From contig JAAYYU010000306.1 of assembly GCA_012515235.1 (NCBI GenBank), forward strand, positions 1 to 64,000: a stretch of DNA of 64,000 nucleotides. The letters run 5' to 3'. Shown piece after piece: positions 24,345 through 32,150 of the stretch. The stretch comes from Candidatus Anammoximicrobium sp. (GTDB lineage Bacteria > Planctomycetota > Planctomycetia > Pirellulales > Pirellulaceae). The position numbers and the translations under genes were made by a program. The notes beneath the pieces were generated by a model. It did no database searches. It had not been told where the DNA came from and saw only the letters and a program-made list of their open reading frames with translations. Within the stretch, counting starts at the first letter, position 1. Every line of letters starts with the position of its first letter.

Positions 24345-26720
24345 TCAGCCGCCGTAGACCAGGACGGGACTGGCCAGATAGACCTCGCCCGCCGTCTCTT
24401 CGCGGACAGCGCTGTCGATCAGCACCAGCGTGTCCCAACGGATCGGATCGTGCATCACGCCGTCGTCGGCGCCGCCCCAGTGGCCCGCATGGCCAGCGTC
24501 CAACGGAATCGTCACACACCGCCAGCCCCGCCAATCCAGCCGCTGGCCGCCGGGCTGGAACGTCTGGCCGGTGGCGTCGGTCACTCGCAAGCGCAGCCAG
24601 TTGCCGGAGCCGTCGCCGTAGACCCACGCGCGAAACGCTTGCGGTTGACCTTCGATCGCGCGCACGGCACGCTCGCGCGGCGCCAGGCGGACGAATTTCC
24701 AGCCGGCATCGAAGTGATAGCGGATCCGGATCGCCGCAGCGCCGGGCAGCGGCGGGCCTTCCGGGGGCTGGGCGAATTCGGCAGTCTGGGTCGAGTTTAC
24801 CTTGGCATCGCCATCGGGCAGGATCTGGTAGGCGGCACCAACGGATTCGCCGGTCCAGCGGGCGAAATCGTCGACAGCGCGGAACGTCGCGGGCGGCAAC
24901 TCAAGTTGCAACTCGCCGCCCGGGTCAGTCACGCGGACACCCAGACGCCACGGCGCGCGGATCTCGCCACGGACCGGAAACTGGACGACACGCTCCGTGT
25001 GTCCCTTCTCCAGGCACACCGGCAGTTCGAGTTGCTGGGCCGACAGGCCGGACAGATCCATCAACTGGACGTTGCCGCAGAATGCCTGGCCGCTGGGGTT
25101 CTCCAGGCGGACGGCCAGCCACTGGTTTGTCGCCGGCAAGACTTCGGCGCGCAGCGGATGGGAAGCCGAGACCAGCGTAGTCTGGGTGAGTTTCCCCAGG
25201 CCTTCGACGTAGCAGGTCAAGGGTGCGGCCTGCAACTCGGCATCGCGCAGCACGTGCGGCGAGTATGTCAACGCGGCGTTGCCGCCCGGTTGGAGGAGCG
25301 TTGCGCCGCCTTCGGACGTGCCGACGCGGATGGCCTTGGCCAACGGGTTGCGAAATGCGAGCGTGCATGCCGCCGGTTGGCCGCCCTCGACGACCACGTC
25401 CAGCGGCGCCCGCTGCCAGGCGGCTGCCAATCGCAGCCCGTCGTTGGGCGCCGACGGCGTCAAGTACTGCGGAGCGTCGGTCAGGGTGATGGTCAGAGCG
25501 CGGTCCTGTGCCGTCACTGGAGGCAGGGTTTCTCCGGTATGTCCCAGCGCGGTGAAGCGGCCTGCACTGGCGGGGATCGTCACCGCGTGCGGGGCCTTTG
25601 CCATCGTCCACACGGCCAGACGCACGTCGTCTTGCCTGGTGAACAGCAGTACGTAGTCTTCATCGTTGCCCAGGCACAGCCGTTTGTTGAAACGGAAGCC
25701 GGCCAGCGTTTTCGTCAGTGTCTGGGCTGCCCGGTATGCCGGCTTGGGCTCGTACACCGGCCGCTGGCCTTGGCGATACGGGAACAAGACGGTGCCGAAG
25801 TGATGTTCGGGCTCCTTGGGGTCGGGGCCGTCGTCGTGCCAGTCGTACCAGATGGACACGGGCACGTCGTTGGCCAGATTCGTCAGCCATTGGCGTGGCA
25901 ACATCTGGCCTTGTTTTTCCGCGTCCATCCTCTGCCAGGCGGCGGAGTAGCCCCATTCGCCGGAGAGGATCGGAATGCGTTTGCCGGGCGGAGCGTATCG
26001 GGCAATCAAGCGCCGCAGCCGCGCGTAATCTTCGGCCGCCGTTTCGGGCGGCTGTTGACGATACGGATGGACCGAGACGGCCGACCAGTACTCGAGCAAC
26101 CCGGCTTGGAAGCACTTCTCCAGAAACTTCAGATCGACTTGTGACGTCGCCGGACCGACGTACAATTCGTCGGCGGCCACCCGGCGGATCGCCTGTCCGA
26201 CCGCCAAGGCCAGCTTGACGTATTGCTCTGCGTCAGGCTTCGGTTTCCAGAAGCCGATGTTCGGCTCGTTGTACATCTCCCAGAGGATGCCGCGGCCGCG
26301 AAAGCGCTGCACGGCGGCGGCGGCCCAGCGGGCGAACGCCGCACGGCCCTCGTCGGAACAGGGCGACAGGCCGCCGTCGTAATGGCGGTTGGAATAGTCC
26401 AGGATGAACAGGGCTCGGATGCCGTGCGGCTCCAGCGCCGTCAGCAACCGGTCGTAGGCGTCCAAGTCGTACTGTCCCTTCTGCCGTTCCGTGCCGCCCC
26501 AGGCAAAATCCATGCGGATCCAACGGAAGCCGGCCTCGGCCAGCAGCTCCATTTCGCCGGGTCGCGGGTCCGTGAAGTGGATGTTCACCCCCAGGCCTTC
26601 CGGCACGGCCGGATGCTCGGGCAGAAGGTCCGGCGCCCCTGCCAGGGAGGGCTTGTCCGCGGACATCAGGATTGTCGTCAACAGAATCGCGGCCAGCCGC
26701 GTCGTCCGAGGGATGCTCAT
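24345..26720 (-). CDS. Secreted glycoside hydrolase-like protein (TIM barrel, clan A type)
   Basis: A 791-residue exported protein. After an N-terminal signal (residues 1-35), a TIM barrel runs to about residue 380: it carries WEMYNEPNIGF, with the Asn-Glu acid/base pair of clan A, and ILSGEWGYS, whose Glu is the likely nucleophile. The remaining ~400 residues are beta-rich and resemble accessory or NPCBM-like modules. It resembles GH5/GH39-like enzymes but I cannot name the family or substrate. The start ATG 26720 has AAGGAGA seven bases upstream, immediately below a leader hairpin. It is probably involved in extracellular polysaccharide breakdown. Confidence 0.75.
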   Translation of the reverse strand: MSIPRTTRLAAILLTTILMSADKPSLAGAPDLLPEHPAVPEGLGVNIHFTDPRPGEMELLAEAGFRWIRMDFAWGGTERQKGQYDLDAYDRLLTALEPHGIRALFILDYSNRHYDGGLSPCSDEGRAAFARWAAAAVQRFRGRGILWEMYNEPNIGFWKPKPDAEQYVKLALAVGQAIRRVAADELYVGPATSQVDLKFLEKCFQAGLLEYWSAVSVHPYRQQPPETAAEDYARLRRLIARYAPPGKRIPILSGEWGYSAAWQRMDAEKQGQMLPRQWLTNLANDVPVSIWYDWHDDGPDPKEPEHHFGTVLFPYRQGQRPVYEPKPAYRAAQTLTKTLAGFRFNKRLCLGNDEDYVLLFTRQDDVRLAVWTMAKAPHAVTIPASAGRFTALGHTGETLPPVTAQDRALTITLTDAPQYLTPSAPNDGLRLAAAWQRAPLDVVVEGGQPAACTLAFRNPLAKAIRVGTSEGGATLLQPGGNAALTYSPHVLRDAELQAAPLTCYVEGLGKLTQTTLVSASHPLRAEVLPATNQWLAVRLENPSGQAFCGNVQLMDLSGLSAQQLELPVCLEKGHTERVVQFPVRGEIRAPWRLGVRVTDPGGELQLELPPATFRAVDDFARWTGESVGAAYQILPDGDAKVNSTQTAEFAQPPEGPPLPGAAAIRIRYHFDAGWKFVRLAPRERAVRAIEGQPQAFRAWVYGDGSGNWLRLRVTDATGQTFQPGGQRLDWRGWRCVTIPLDAGHAGHWGGADDGVMHDPIRWDTLVLIDSAVREETAGEVYLASPVLVYGG

Positions 26721-27145
26721 CGCCCTATCTCCTTGAGGATGCACCGTCGGCGGCAGCGCACGGGGTCGCGCCAGTCGCTTTGCCGCGGCAGGTGCATCGG
26801 ATGCATGCCAGGATTGTATCAGGGTTGCCGGGCTTCAGCACAGAGACAAGACAAACCGACGGAAAACAGCAGGCGGCCGGCAGCGGGAAGTGCTGGCCGG
26901 GTCCGGATGGAACGGCGGCTCCTTCATCCGGCGGGTCGCGTTCCTGGCCTTGCTCATTCCTTGTCCTCCCGTTTGCCTGGCTGCTTCTTTGCGCTTTCGG
27001 CACAGAACCTCCTGCCGCCGTGCGTTGCGACTTTCGTCGAACAAGCCCCGTGGCACGAGCGGACTTGGCAACGCATAATGGGAGGGCGCTTCCGATCCCC
27101 GCTCGCGCAGCGGTTGTACCCAGCGAGGTCCTGTTTTGGATTGCC
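26721..27145. other. Intergenic region between divergent hydrolase and ccsA-like genes
   Basis: Apart from the leader hairpin and a minus-strand -10-like TACAAT at 26813-26818, I see no gene or clear promoter. The plus-strand frame of the ccsA-like gene stays open through this whole stretch, but the encoded sequence is Pro/Arg-rich, unlike the membrane protein that follows, so it is treated as non-coding. Confidence 0.5.
26738..26798 (-). promoter_or_regulatory. Leader hairpin of the glycoside hydrolase gene
   Basis: Arms 26738-26755 and 26781-26798 pair over 18 nt with three mismatches; the outer eight pairs (GATGCACC/GGTGCATC) are perfect. The hairpin ends 3 nt before the AAGGAGA ribosome-binding site (26728-26734). 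A minus-strand TACAAT at 26818-26813 would place transcription start just upstream of the hairpin. It could stabilise the mRNA or control translation. No riboswitch family was recognised. Confidence 0.5.
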
Positions 27146-28027
27146 ATGCCCGGCTTTTCCTTGACCCAAGTGCATCTTTCGTGTTTCGTCGCCAGCTACG
27201 CCGTGGCGCTGTTGCTGGAGCTGTCGCGGCTGCTGCTGCGGACGTCGGGCCGGATCGTCGGAACTTCGGGGTTTACGGCGGCCGGCATCCTGGCCCAGAC
27301 CATTTACATTGTGCTTCGCAGCACGCCCGACCCGCGGCAAGCCCCGCCGCTGTCCAGCTGGTTCGACTGGCTCTTGATGGCCGCCTGGGGGGTCGCCGTC
27401 GCGTATTTGATCCTCTCGCTGCGGCGGCCCCAAGCCGCGGCGGGCGTGTTCATGCTGCCGCTGGTGCTGGGGCTGATCGCGGTCGCCACGCTGTTCCGCC
27501 ACGCGGAACCGTTTCCGCGCAGCCAGGCGTTGTACGTCTGGGGGGTCGTTCACGGGATGGCTCTGCTGTTGGGCTCGGCGGTGGCGATGCTGGGTTTCAT
27601 TACCGGCGTCATGTACCTGGCCCAGTCCGCCCGGTTGAAGAAGAAGTTGCCTCCGCCGCGCGGGCTGAAGCTGCCCAGCCTGGAGTGGCTCCAGCGGGCC
27701 ACCCAGCAGGCGCTGGTCTTCTCGTCTTGGATCCTGGCTGCCGGGCTGCTGTCGGGGGTCGTGCTGTACCTGGTGTCAGACTGGAATCGCATGCCCTGGA
27801 ACGACCCGGTGCTGTGGATTTCGGCCGTCTTGCTCCTTTGGCTGGCCGTCGTTTTCGTTTTCCAGGCGCGGTACAAGCCGGCCCGGCAGGGGCGCAAAGT
27901 GGCCTATTTGACCTTGAGCACGTTCGTCGTCCTGGCGCTGGTGCTGGCCATGGTGCTGCTCGTCCCCTCGCGTCATGCCAGTTCGTTGTCGGAGGCGTCC
28001 TCGTCCACTCGCGGAGCGGCGCCATGA
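27146..28027 (+). CDS. Cytochrome c assembly protein, CcsA/HemX-like
   Basis: Multi-span membrane protein of 293 residues with about eight hydrophobic segments. It has the layout of the CcsA/ResC/HemX superfamily, including a Trp-containing loop (LYVWGVVHGMALLLGSAVAMLG) where haem-handling members place Trp and His residues. It overlaps the hemA start by four bases (ATGA), the same hemX-hemA pairing seen in other phyla, which suggests a link between haem synthesis and export or GluTR level. ATG 27146 is the first Met before the hydrophobic core; its ribosome-binding site is poor and a non-ATG start slightly upstream is possible. Confidence 0.8.
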   Translation: MPGFSLTQVHLSCFVASYAVALLLELSRLLLRTSGRIVGTSGFTAAGILAQTIYIVLRSTPDPRQAPPLSSWFDWLLMAAWGVAVAYLILSLRRPQAAAGVFMLPLVLGLIAVATLFRHAEPFPRSQALYVWGVVHGMALLLGSAVAMLGFITGVMYLAQSARLKKKLPPPRGLKLPSLEWLQRATQQALVFSSWILAAGLLSGVVLYLVSDWNRMPWNDPVLWISAVLLLWLAVVFVFQARYKPARQGRKVAYLTLSTFVVLALVLAMVLLVPSRHASSLSEASSSTRGAAP

Positions 28028-29298
28028 AGTTCCAGCTGGTCGGCTGCAGCCACCATACGGCGCCGATTGAAGTCCGCGAACGTTTGGCGTTTAACGGCGA
28101 GGAGGCGCAGACGGCGTTGGCCGATCTGCGCGAGCGGTTTCCGGCCGCCGAGTCGGTGCTGGTTTCCACCTGCAACCGCGTCGAGATCTACACGGCGGCC
28201 GAAGATCCGGCGGTTTGTCCGACCCACCATCAACTGGTCGATTTCCTGGCGAGTTTCCATTGCGTGGACGCCGTGGAGATCTTTGACGCCTTGTTCGAGC
28301 GCACGGGCGAGGATGCGGTCCGCCACTTGTTCATGGTGGCGTCCAGTCTGGACAGCATGGTGGTGGGCGAGGCGCAGATTCTGTCGCAGGTCAAACAGGC
28401 GTATGAGCTGGCGCGCGCGACGCGCAACGCCGGGCCGCTGACCAACGCGGCCTTCCAGGCGGCGCTGCGGGTCGCCAAACGCGTGGCCAACGAGACGGCG
28501 ATCAACCAGCGGCGGGTCAGCATTCCCAGCGTGGCGGTGGCGGATTTCGCCAAGGCGATTTTCGAACAGTTCGCCGACAAGCGGGCGTTGGTGATCGGGG
28601 CCGGGGACATGGGCGAAGAAACGGTCCGCTACCTGATCGACGAAGGGGTCCGCGAGATTACCGTGGTGAATCGTCATGCCGAGCGGGCCCGGGCCCTGGC
28701 GGAACGCATCGGGGCGGCCGCCCGGCCCTGGGGCGAGCTGCACGCCTCGCTGGCCGCGGCCGATCTGGTGATTTCGACCACCGACGCCGCGGAGCCGATC
28801 CTGACCGCCGCCGCCTTTCGCGCGATCCACCGCGCGCGCGATCAGCGGCCCCTGTTTCTGCTGGACCTGGCCGTGCCCCGCGACATCGATCCGGCGGTGG
28901 GCGATTTCCTGGGCGTGTACCTGTACTCGATCGACGACCTGAAACAGGCCTGCGAGGCCAACCGCCAGGAGCGCGAAAAGGAATGGCCCAAGGCGGAGCG
29001 GATCGTCGACGAAGAGACCGCGCGCTTCCTGGCCGAATTGCACCACCGCGCGACCGGTCCGACGATCCGCCGCTTGAAAGCCCAGGCGGATGAAGTCAAG
29101 GCCGACGAACTGCGCCGGCTGCTGAACAAATTGGGCGACCTGGACGAACGGAGCCGCGGCGAAATCGAGCGCTCGTTCGGCCGGCTGGTGAACAAGCTGC
29201 TGCACCCGCCGCTGGAGTCGCTGCGGGACGAGGCCGAAGGCGGCCCGCCCCAGGGATTGCTCGAGGCACTGAAGAGGCTGTTCCAGTTGAAAGATTGA
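28024..29298 (+). CDS. hemA: Glutamyl-tRNA reductase
   Basis: First committed enzyme of C5 haem biosynthesis, reducing glutamyl-tRNA to glutamate-1-semialdehyde with NADPH. Cys50 in STCNRVEIY is the nucleophile; SLDSMVVGEAQILSQVK is the family signature; GAGDMGEETVRYL is the NADPH loop; the C-terminal helix and dimerisation domain (residues ~320-424) are present. Length 424 is standard. It is translationally coupled to the ccsA/hemX-like gene and followed after 3 nt by an epimerase. Such tight packing suggests one operon. Confidence 0.96.
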   Translation: MKFQLVGCSHHTAPIEVRERLAFNGEEAQTALADLRERFPAAESVLVSTCNRVEIYTAAEDPAVCPTHHQLVDFLASFHCVDAVEIFDALFERTGEDAVRHLFMVASSLDSMVVGEAQILSQVKQAYELARATRNAGPLTNAAFQAALRVAKRVANETAINQRRVSIPSVAVADFAKAIFEQFADKRALVIGAGDMGEETVRYLIDEGVREITVVNRHAERARALAERIGAAARPWGELHASLAAADLVISTTDAAEPILTAAAFRAIHRARDQRPLFLLDLAVPRDIDPAVGDFLGVYLYSIDDLKQACEANRQEREKEWPKAERIVDEETARFLAELHHRATGPTIRRLKAQADEVKADELRRLLNKLGDLDERSRGEIERSFGRLVNKLLHPPLESLRDEAEGGPPQGLLEALKRLFQLKD

Positions 29299-29301
29299 TC
29301 C

Positions 29302-30285
29302 ATGAAACACATTCTGGTAACCGGCGGCGCCGGCTTCATCGGCTCGCACCTGACCGAAACCCTGCTGGCCCGCGGCGACCGCGTGATCGTGGTCGACGAC
29401 GAGTCCACGGGCCGCTACGAGAATCTGGCGGCCGTGCATCAGCATCCGCAGTTGGAGTACATTCGCGGCGACATCGGCGATCCCGGACTGGTGGCCCGCG
29501 TCGCCGCCCAGGTCGAAGAAGTCTACCACCTGGCCGCCGCCGTCGGCGTCGCCTTGATCGCCCGGCAGCCGATGGAGACCATCGAACGCAACATCCATCC
29601 GACCGAACTGCTGCTGGACGTGCTGGTCGAGCGCTGGGGCCGCGGCGAACGGGTGAAGTTCTTCCTGGCCAGCACCAGCGAAGTGTACGGCAAGAATCCC
29701 AAGGCGGCTTGGACCGAAGAGGAAGACCTGGTCTTCGGCGCGACGACCAAGGCCCGCTGGTCCTACGGCGCGTCCAAGGCGATCGACGAGTTTCTGGCCC
29801 TGGCGTGTTGGCGCCAGTACCGGCTGCCCGTCGTCATCGGGCGGTTCTTCAACGTCGTCGGTCCGCGCCAGAGCGGCGCCTATGGGATGGTCCTGCCGAG
29901 GTTCGTCGAGTCGGCTTTGGCCGGCCGTCCCCTGGTCGTCCACGACGACGGCCGCCAGGTCCGCTGCTTTGCCCACGTCCACGACGTCCTCGCCGCCGTG
30001 CTGGAACTGATGGACACCGAACTCGCCTTGGGCCGCGTGTTCAACATCGGCAGCGACCAGCCCGTGTCGATCCTGGAACTGGCCCAACACGTCGTGCGGC
30101 TGGCCGCGTCGCCGTCGGCGATCCAATTTCAGAGCTACGCCGAGGCCTACGACGAAGATTTCGAGGACGTCCGCCGCCGCGTGCCCGACCTGACGCGCCT
30201 GCACCGCACCATCCGCTACCGCAACCGCTACGACTTGGAAGCCGTCATTCGGGCCGTCATGGAACACCAGACAGCGCACCGCTGA
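29302..30285 (+). CDS. NAD-dependent sugar-nucleotide epimerase/dehydratase (extended SDR)
   Basis: A 327-residue extended short-chain dehydrogenase. VTGGAGFIGSH at residue ~7 binds NAD; STSEVYG and Y-x3-K (SYGASKAIDE) supply the catalytic Ser/Thr-Tyr-Lys set; RFFNVVGPRQ and HVHDVLAAV are family blocks. The closest resemblance is to UDP-glucuronate decarboxylase/GDP-mannose dehydratase-type enzymes that prepare activated sugars for surface polymers. It follows hemA by 3 nt and is probably co-transcribed, although functionally unrelated. It is convergent with the esterase gene. Confidence 0.83.
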   Translation: MKHILVTGGAGFIGSHLTETLLARGDRVIVVDDESTGRYENLAAVHQHPQLEYIRGDIGDPGLVARVAAQVEEVYHLAAAVGVALIARQPMETIERNIHPTELLLDVLVERWGRGERVKFFLASTSEVYGKNPKAAWTEEEDLVFGATTKARWSYGASKAIDEFLALACWRQYRLPVVIGRFFNVVGPRQSGAYGMVLPRFVESALAGRPLVVHDDGRQVRCFAHVHDVLAAVLELMDTELALGRVFNIGSDQPVSILELAQHVVRLAASPSAIQFQSYAEAYDEDFEDVRRRVPDLTRLHRTIRYRNRYDLEAVIRAVMEHQTAHR

Positions 30286-30306
30286 ACCGCGTTCGAGGCG
30301 CGCCGC

Positions 30307-31530
30307 TCAGCCGGGTCGTTGCCGCCGGATGGCCTGCGACGCTTGGGACTTCTCCGCCGGACCAGCACCGCGAACCGCACCGCCCGACGCTGGCCCGGCG
30401 GGCTTCAGGAAGTGCTCGAAAAACACGTAGATCTGTTCGTTGGACTCCTCGGTCGGCGAATGCGCGGGCCGGTTGGTCATGGCCACCCGGTTTTCGCAGC
30501 CCAACAGGCGGTTGACAGCGAGCGCATGGTTCAGCGCCTTCCAACGCTCGGGCCGGTCCTCCGCGCCGCCGGAGACCAGGAACGGCCGCGGCGCCATCAG
30601 CGCGTGCAACTCGTGCAGATCACGGCCCGCCTCGAAAAGTCGCCGGTACGGGCCGGTCCGCGGATTGGCCTCGGTCGGCACGCCCGGCTTGCGCTCCCGC
30701 TGCGGGTCCCAGCCCAGATACCAAGGCTCCCAGTAGTTCACGTTCGGCCGTTTTTCGTCGAACACAATGCCGGGGTCCGACCACGCGCCGCAGGCGAACT
30801 TGTCGTACAGACAGGAAGCAAACAGCGCCCATTTGCCGCCAAACGAATGGCCCACGATGCCGACCCGAGCCGGATCGACCTCCGGCAGCGCGGCCAGGGC
30901 GTGGTAGCAGTTGGCCGCGAGGTAGGCCAGCGACGACAGTGGTTGTCGGGCAGGGCTCTGCTGCCGGGTATAGTCCGTGGGCCAGCCGATGGACAGGGCG
31001 ACGAAGCCGCGGCGGGCCAGTTGGTACGCAAAGTCGCGGAGCGCGCTCTTGCCCTGCCCGATGCCCGTCTCCGGTTCGTAGTACACGACCAGCACGGCCG
31101 GGTGCGGGCCGTCGCCCTGGGGAATCAGCAAGTACCCGCGGATCTTGAGATTCTCGGCGGCGCCGACCAACACTTTTTTCTGGGTGAAATTCTCCCGCGG
31201 TCCCGCTTCCACGGTTTCGATCGCGGGCTGGTCGAGCAGCGGAGGCCAGGCGCCGAGCGAAGCGTGCCAGAATTGGAGGATCTCTTGCCGGCGACGCGCC
31301 CAGTCTTCGGGCGTCTTGACGGGCCGGCCGTCGTCGAAGATCAGCGGCGAGCGGTACTGTCCCAACTTCCCGTCCCATTCAGGCGGCGGCTGAAAGGCAA
31401 AGCCGATCCGCTGCCACGCCGCGTCGGCGGCGGCCGAGCGGTCCGCCTGAGCGGCGTCCTGCGCTCCCGCCGGGGCAAGGGCGATGGCCAGCAGGCCCAA
31501 ATTGATGGCGAGTCCCGTGGCGATTCTCAT
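30307..31530 (-). CDS. Secreted alpha/beta hydrolase (acetyl xylan esterase-like)
   Basis: A 407-residue exported esterase. Residues 1-23 form a Sec signal ending in AGA-QDA. The nucleophile elbow is GHSFGG, the likely acid is Asp in SGGAEDRPERW, and the His lies in TNRPAHSPTEES near the C terminus, in normal order. The layout resembles planctomycete and Bacteroidetes proteins annotated as acetyl xylan esterases or dienelactone-hydrolase-like enzymes. The last ~30 residues are low complexity. Likely role: deacylating plant polysaccharides outside the cytoplasm, consistent with nearby carbohydrate genes; substrate unproven. Confidence 0.78.
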   Translation of the reverse strand: MRIATGLAINLGLLAIALAPAGAQDAAQADRSAAADAAWQRIGFAFQPPPEWDGKLGQYRSPLIFDDGRPVKTPEDWARRRQEILQFWHASLGAWPPLLDQPAIETVEAGPRENFTQKKVLVGAAENLKIRGYLLIPQGDGPHPAVLVVYYEPETGIGQGKSALRDFAYQLARRGFVALSIGWPTDYTRQQSPARQPLSSLAYLAANCYHALAALPEVDPARVGIVGHSFGGKWALFASCLYDKFACGAWSDPGIVFDEKRPNVNYWEPWYLGWDPQRERKPGVPTEANPRTGPYRRLFEAGRDLHELHALMAPRPFLVSGGAEDRPERWKALNHALAVNRLLGCENRVAMTNRPAHSPTEESNEQIYVFFEHFLKPAGPASGGAVRGAGPAEKSQASQAIRRQRPG

Positions 31531-31631
31531 GCTGCTGTCCCCTGCGATCTCAAGTGCTGCCGTTCTTCACCACGATCCGCCCGCGCGGACAGCGGCGGGC
31601 GTGCGGGCCGTGCCTTCCTGCGCAGGCACGT

Positions 31632-31922
31632 TCAGGCGACGCCCTCGACGATCACGGCGCGGTACTCGGCGCCGCGGAAGCGATGCTCGCGCACTTCGCG
31701 GTAGGCCGGGCTGTCGTACCAGGCCTGGGCCTCGTCAAAGGAAGGAAACTCCAGGATGACCACGCCCTCCACCGCGGGCCCTTCCAACACTTCCTGACGG
31801 CCGTAGGCGGCCAGCACGGTCACCGGATGACCGGCCAAGGTGGGACCGACCTTTTCCGAGTAGGTTTCAAGCTCTGCCGCATCGCGCGTGCTTTCTCGCG
31901 TAAAAACGATGTACGCCGCCAT
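31632..31922 (-). CDS. DUF1330 family protein
   Basis: A 96-residue ferredoxin-like-fold protein. MAAYIVFTRESTRDAAELETY, VLEGPAVEGVVILEFPSFD and AQAWYDSPAYREV are characteristic DUF1330 blocks, related to dimeric alpha/beta-barrel (ABM-like) proteins. I begin at 31922 (MAAYIVF), where the conserved region starts; an ATG at 31940 is in frame. It is a single cytoplasmic domain without a known reaction. It lies 101 nt upstream of the esterase on the same strand and could share a transcript. Confidence 0.85.
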   Translation of the reverse strand: MAAYIVFTRESTRDAAELETYSEKVGPTLAGHPVTVLAAYGRQEVLEGPAVEGVVILEFPSFDEAQAWYDSPAYREVREHRFRGAEYRAVIVEGVA

Positions 31923-32016
31923 GATTGCCTCCGCTGGCACGTTTGCAGTGGATGGGATATTCGCTACTTGAGCGTATGAACCGCCCTCCCGTCAAGTCGC
32001 GCAACCCCAACTTGGC

Positions 32017-32044
32017 TTGATCCGGACGCCGTGCGCGTTAGGAT
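32017..32044 (+). promoter_or_regulatory. Possible sigma-70 promoter for the membrane protein/cytochrome pair
   Basis: TTGATC (32017-32022) and TAGGAT (32039-32044), separated by 16 nt, each match four of six consensus positions. It lies about 105 nt before the ATG at 32151. Weak but in the right place. Confidence 0.3.
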
Positions 32045-32150
32045 GGACGGCGGGCGGGGTTCGGCGCGCGGAGCAGTCGGCGTTTCTCTCCGATGGGCTT
32101 GGTTCGTTTCCCGCCGTTCGGCTTACCAAGGCGTACGCAAAGAGGACCGA

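Noticed and set aside
26672..27145. N-terminal extension of the ccsA-like protein
   Set aside because: The open frame is Pro/Arg/Ser-rich and crosses the leader hairpin and divergent gene start; the membrane domain starts at about 27146.
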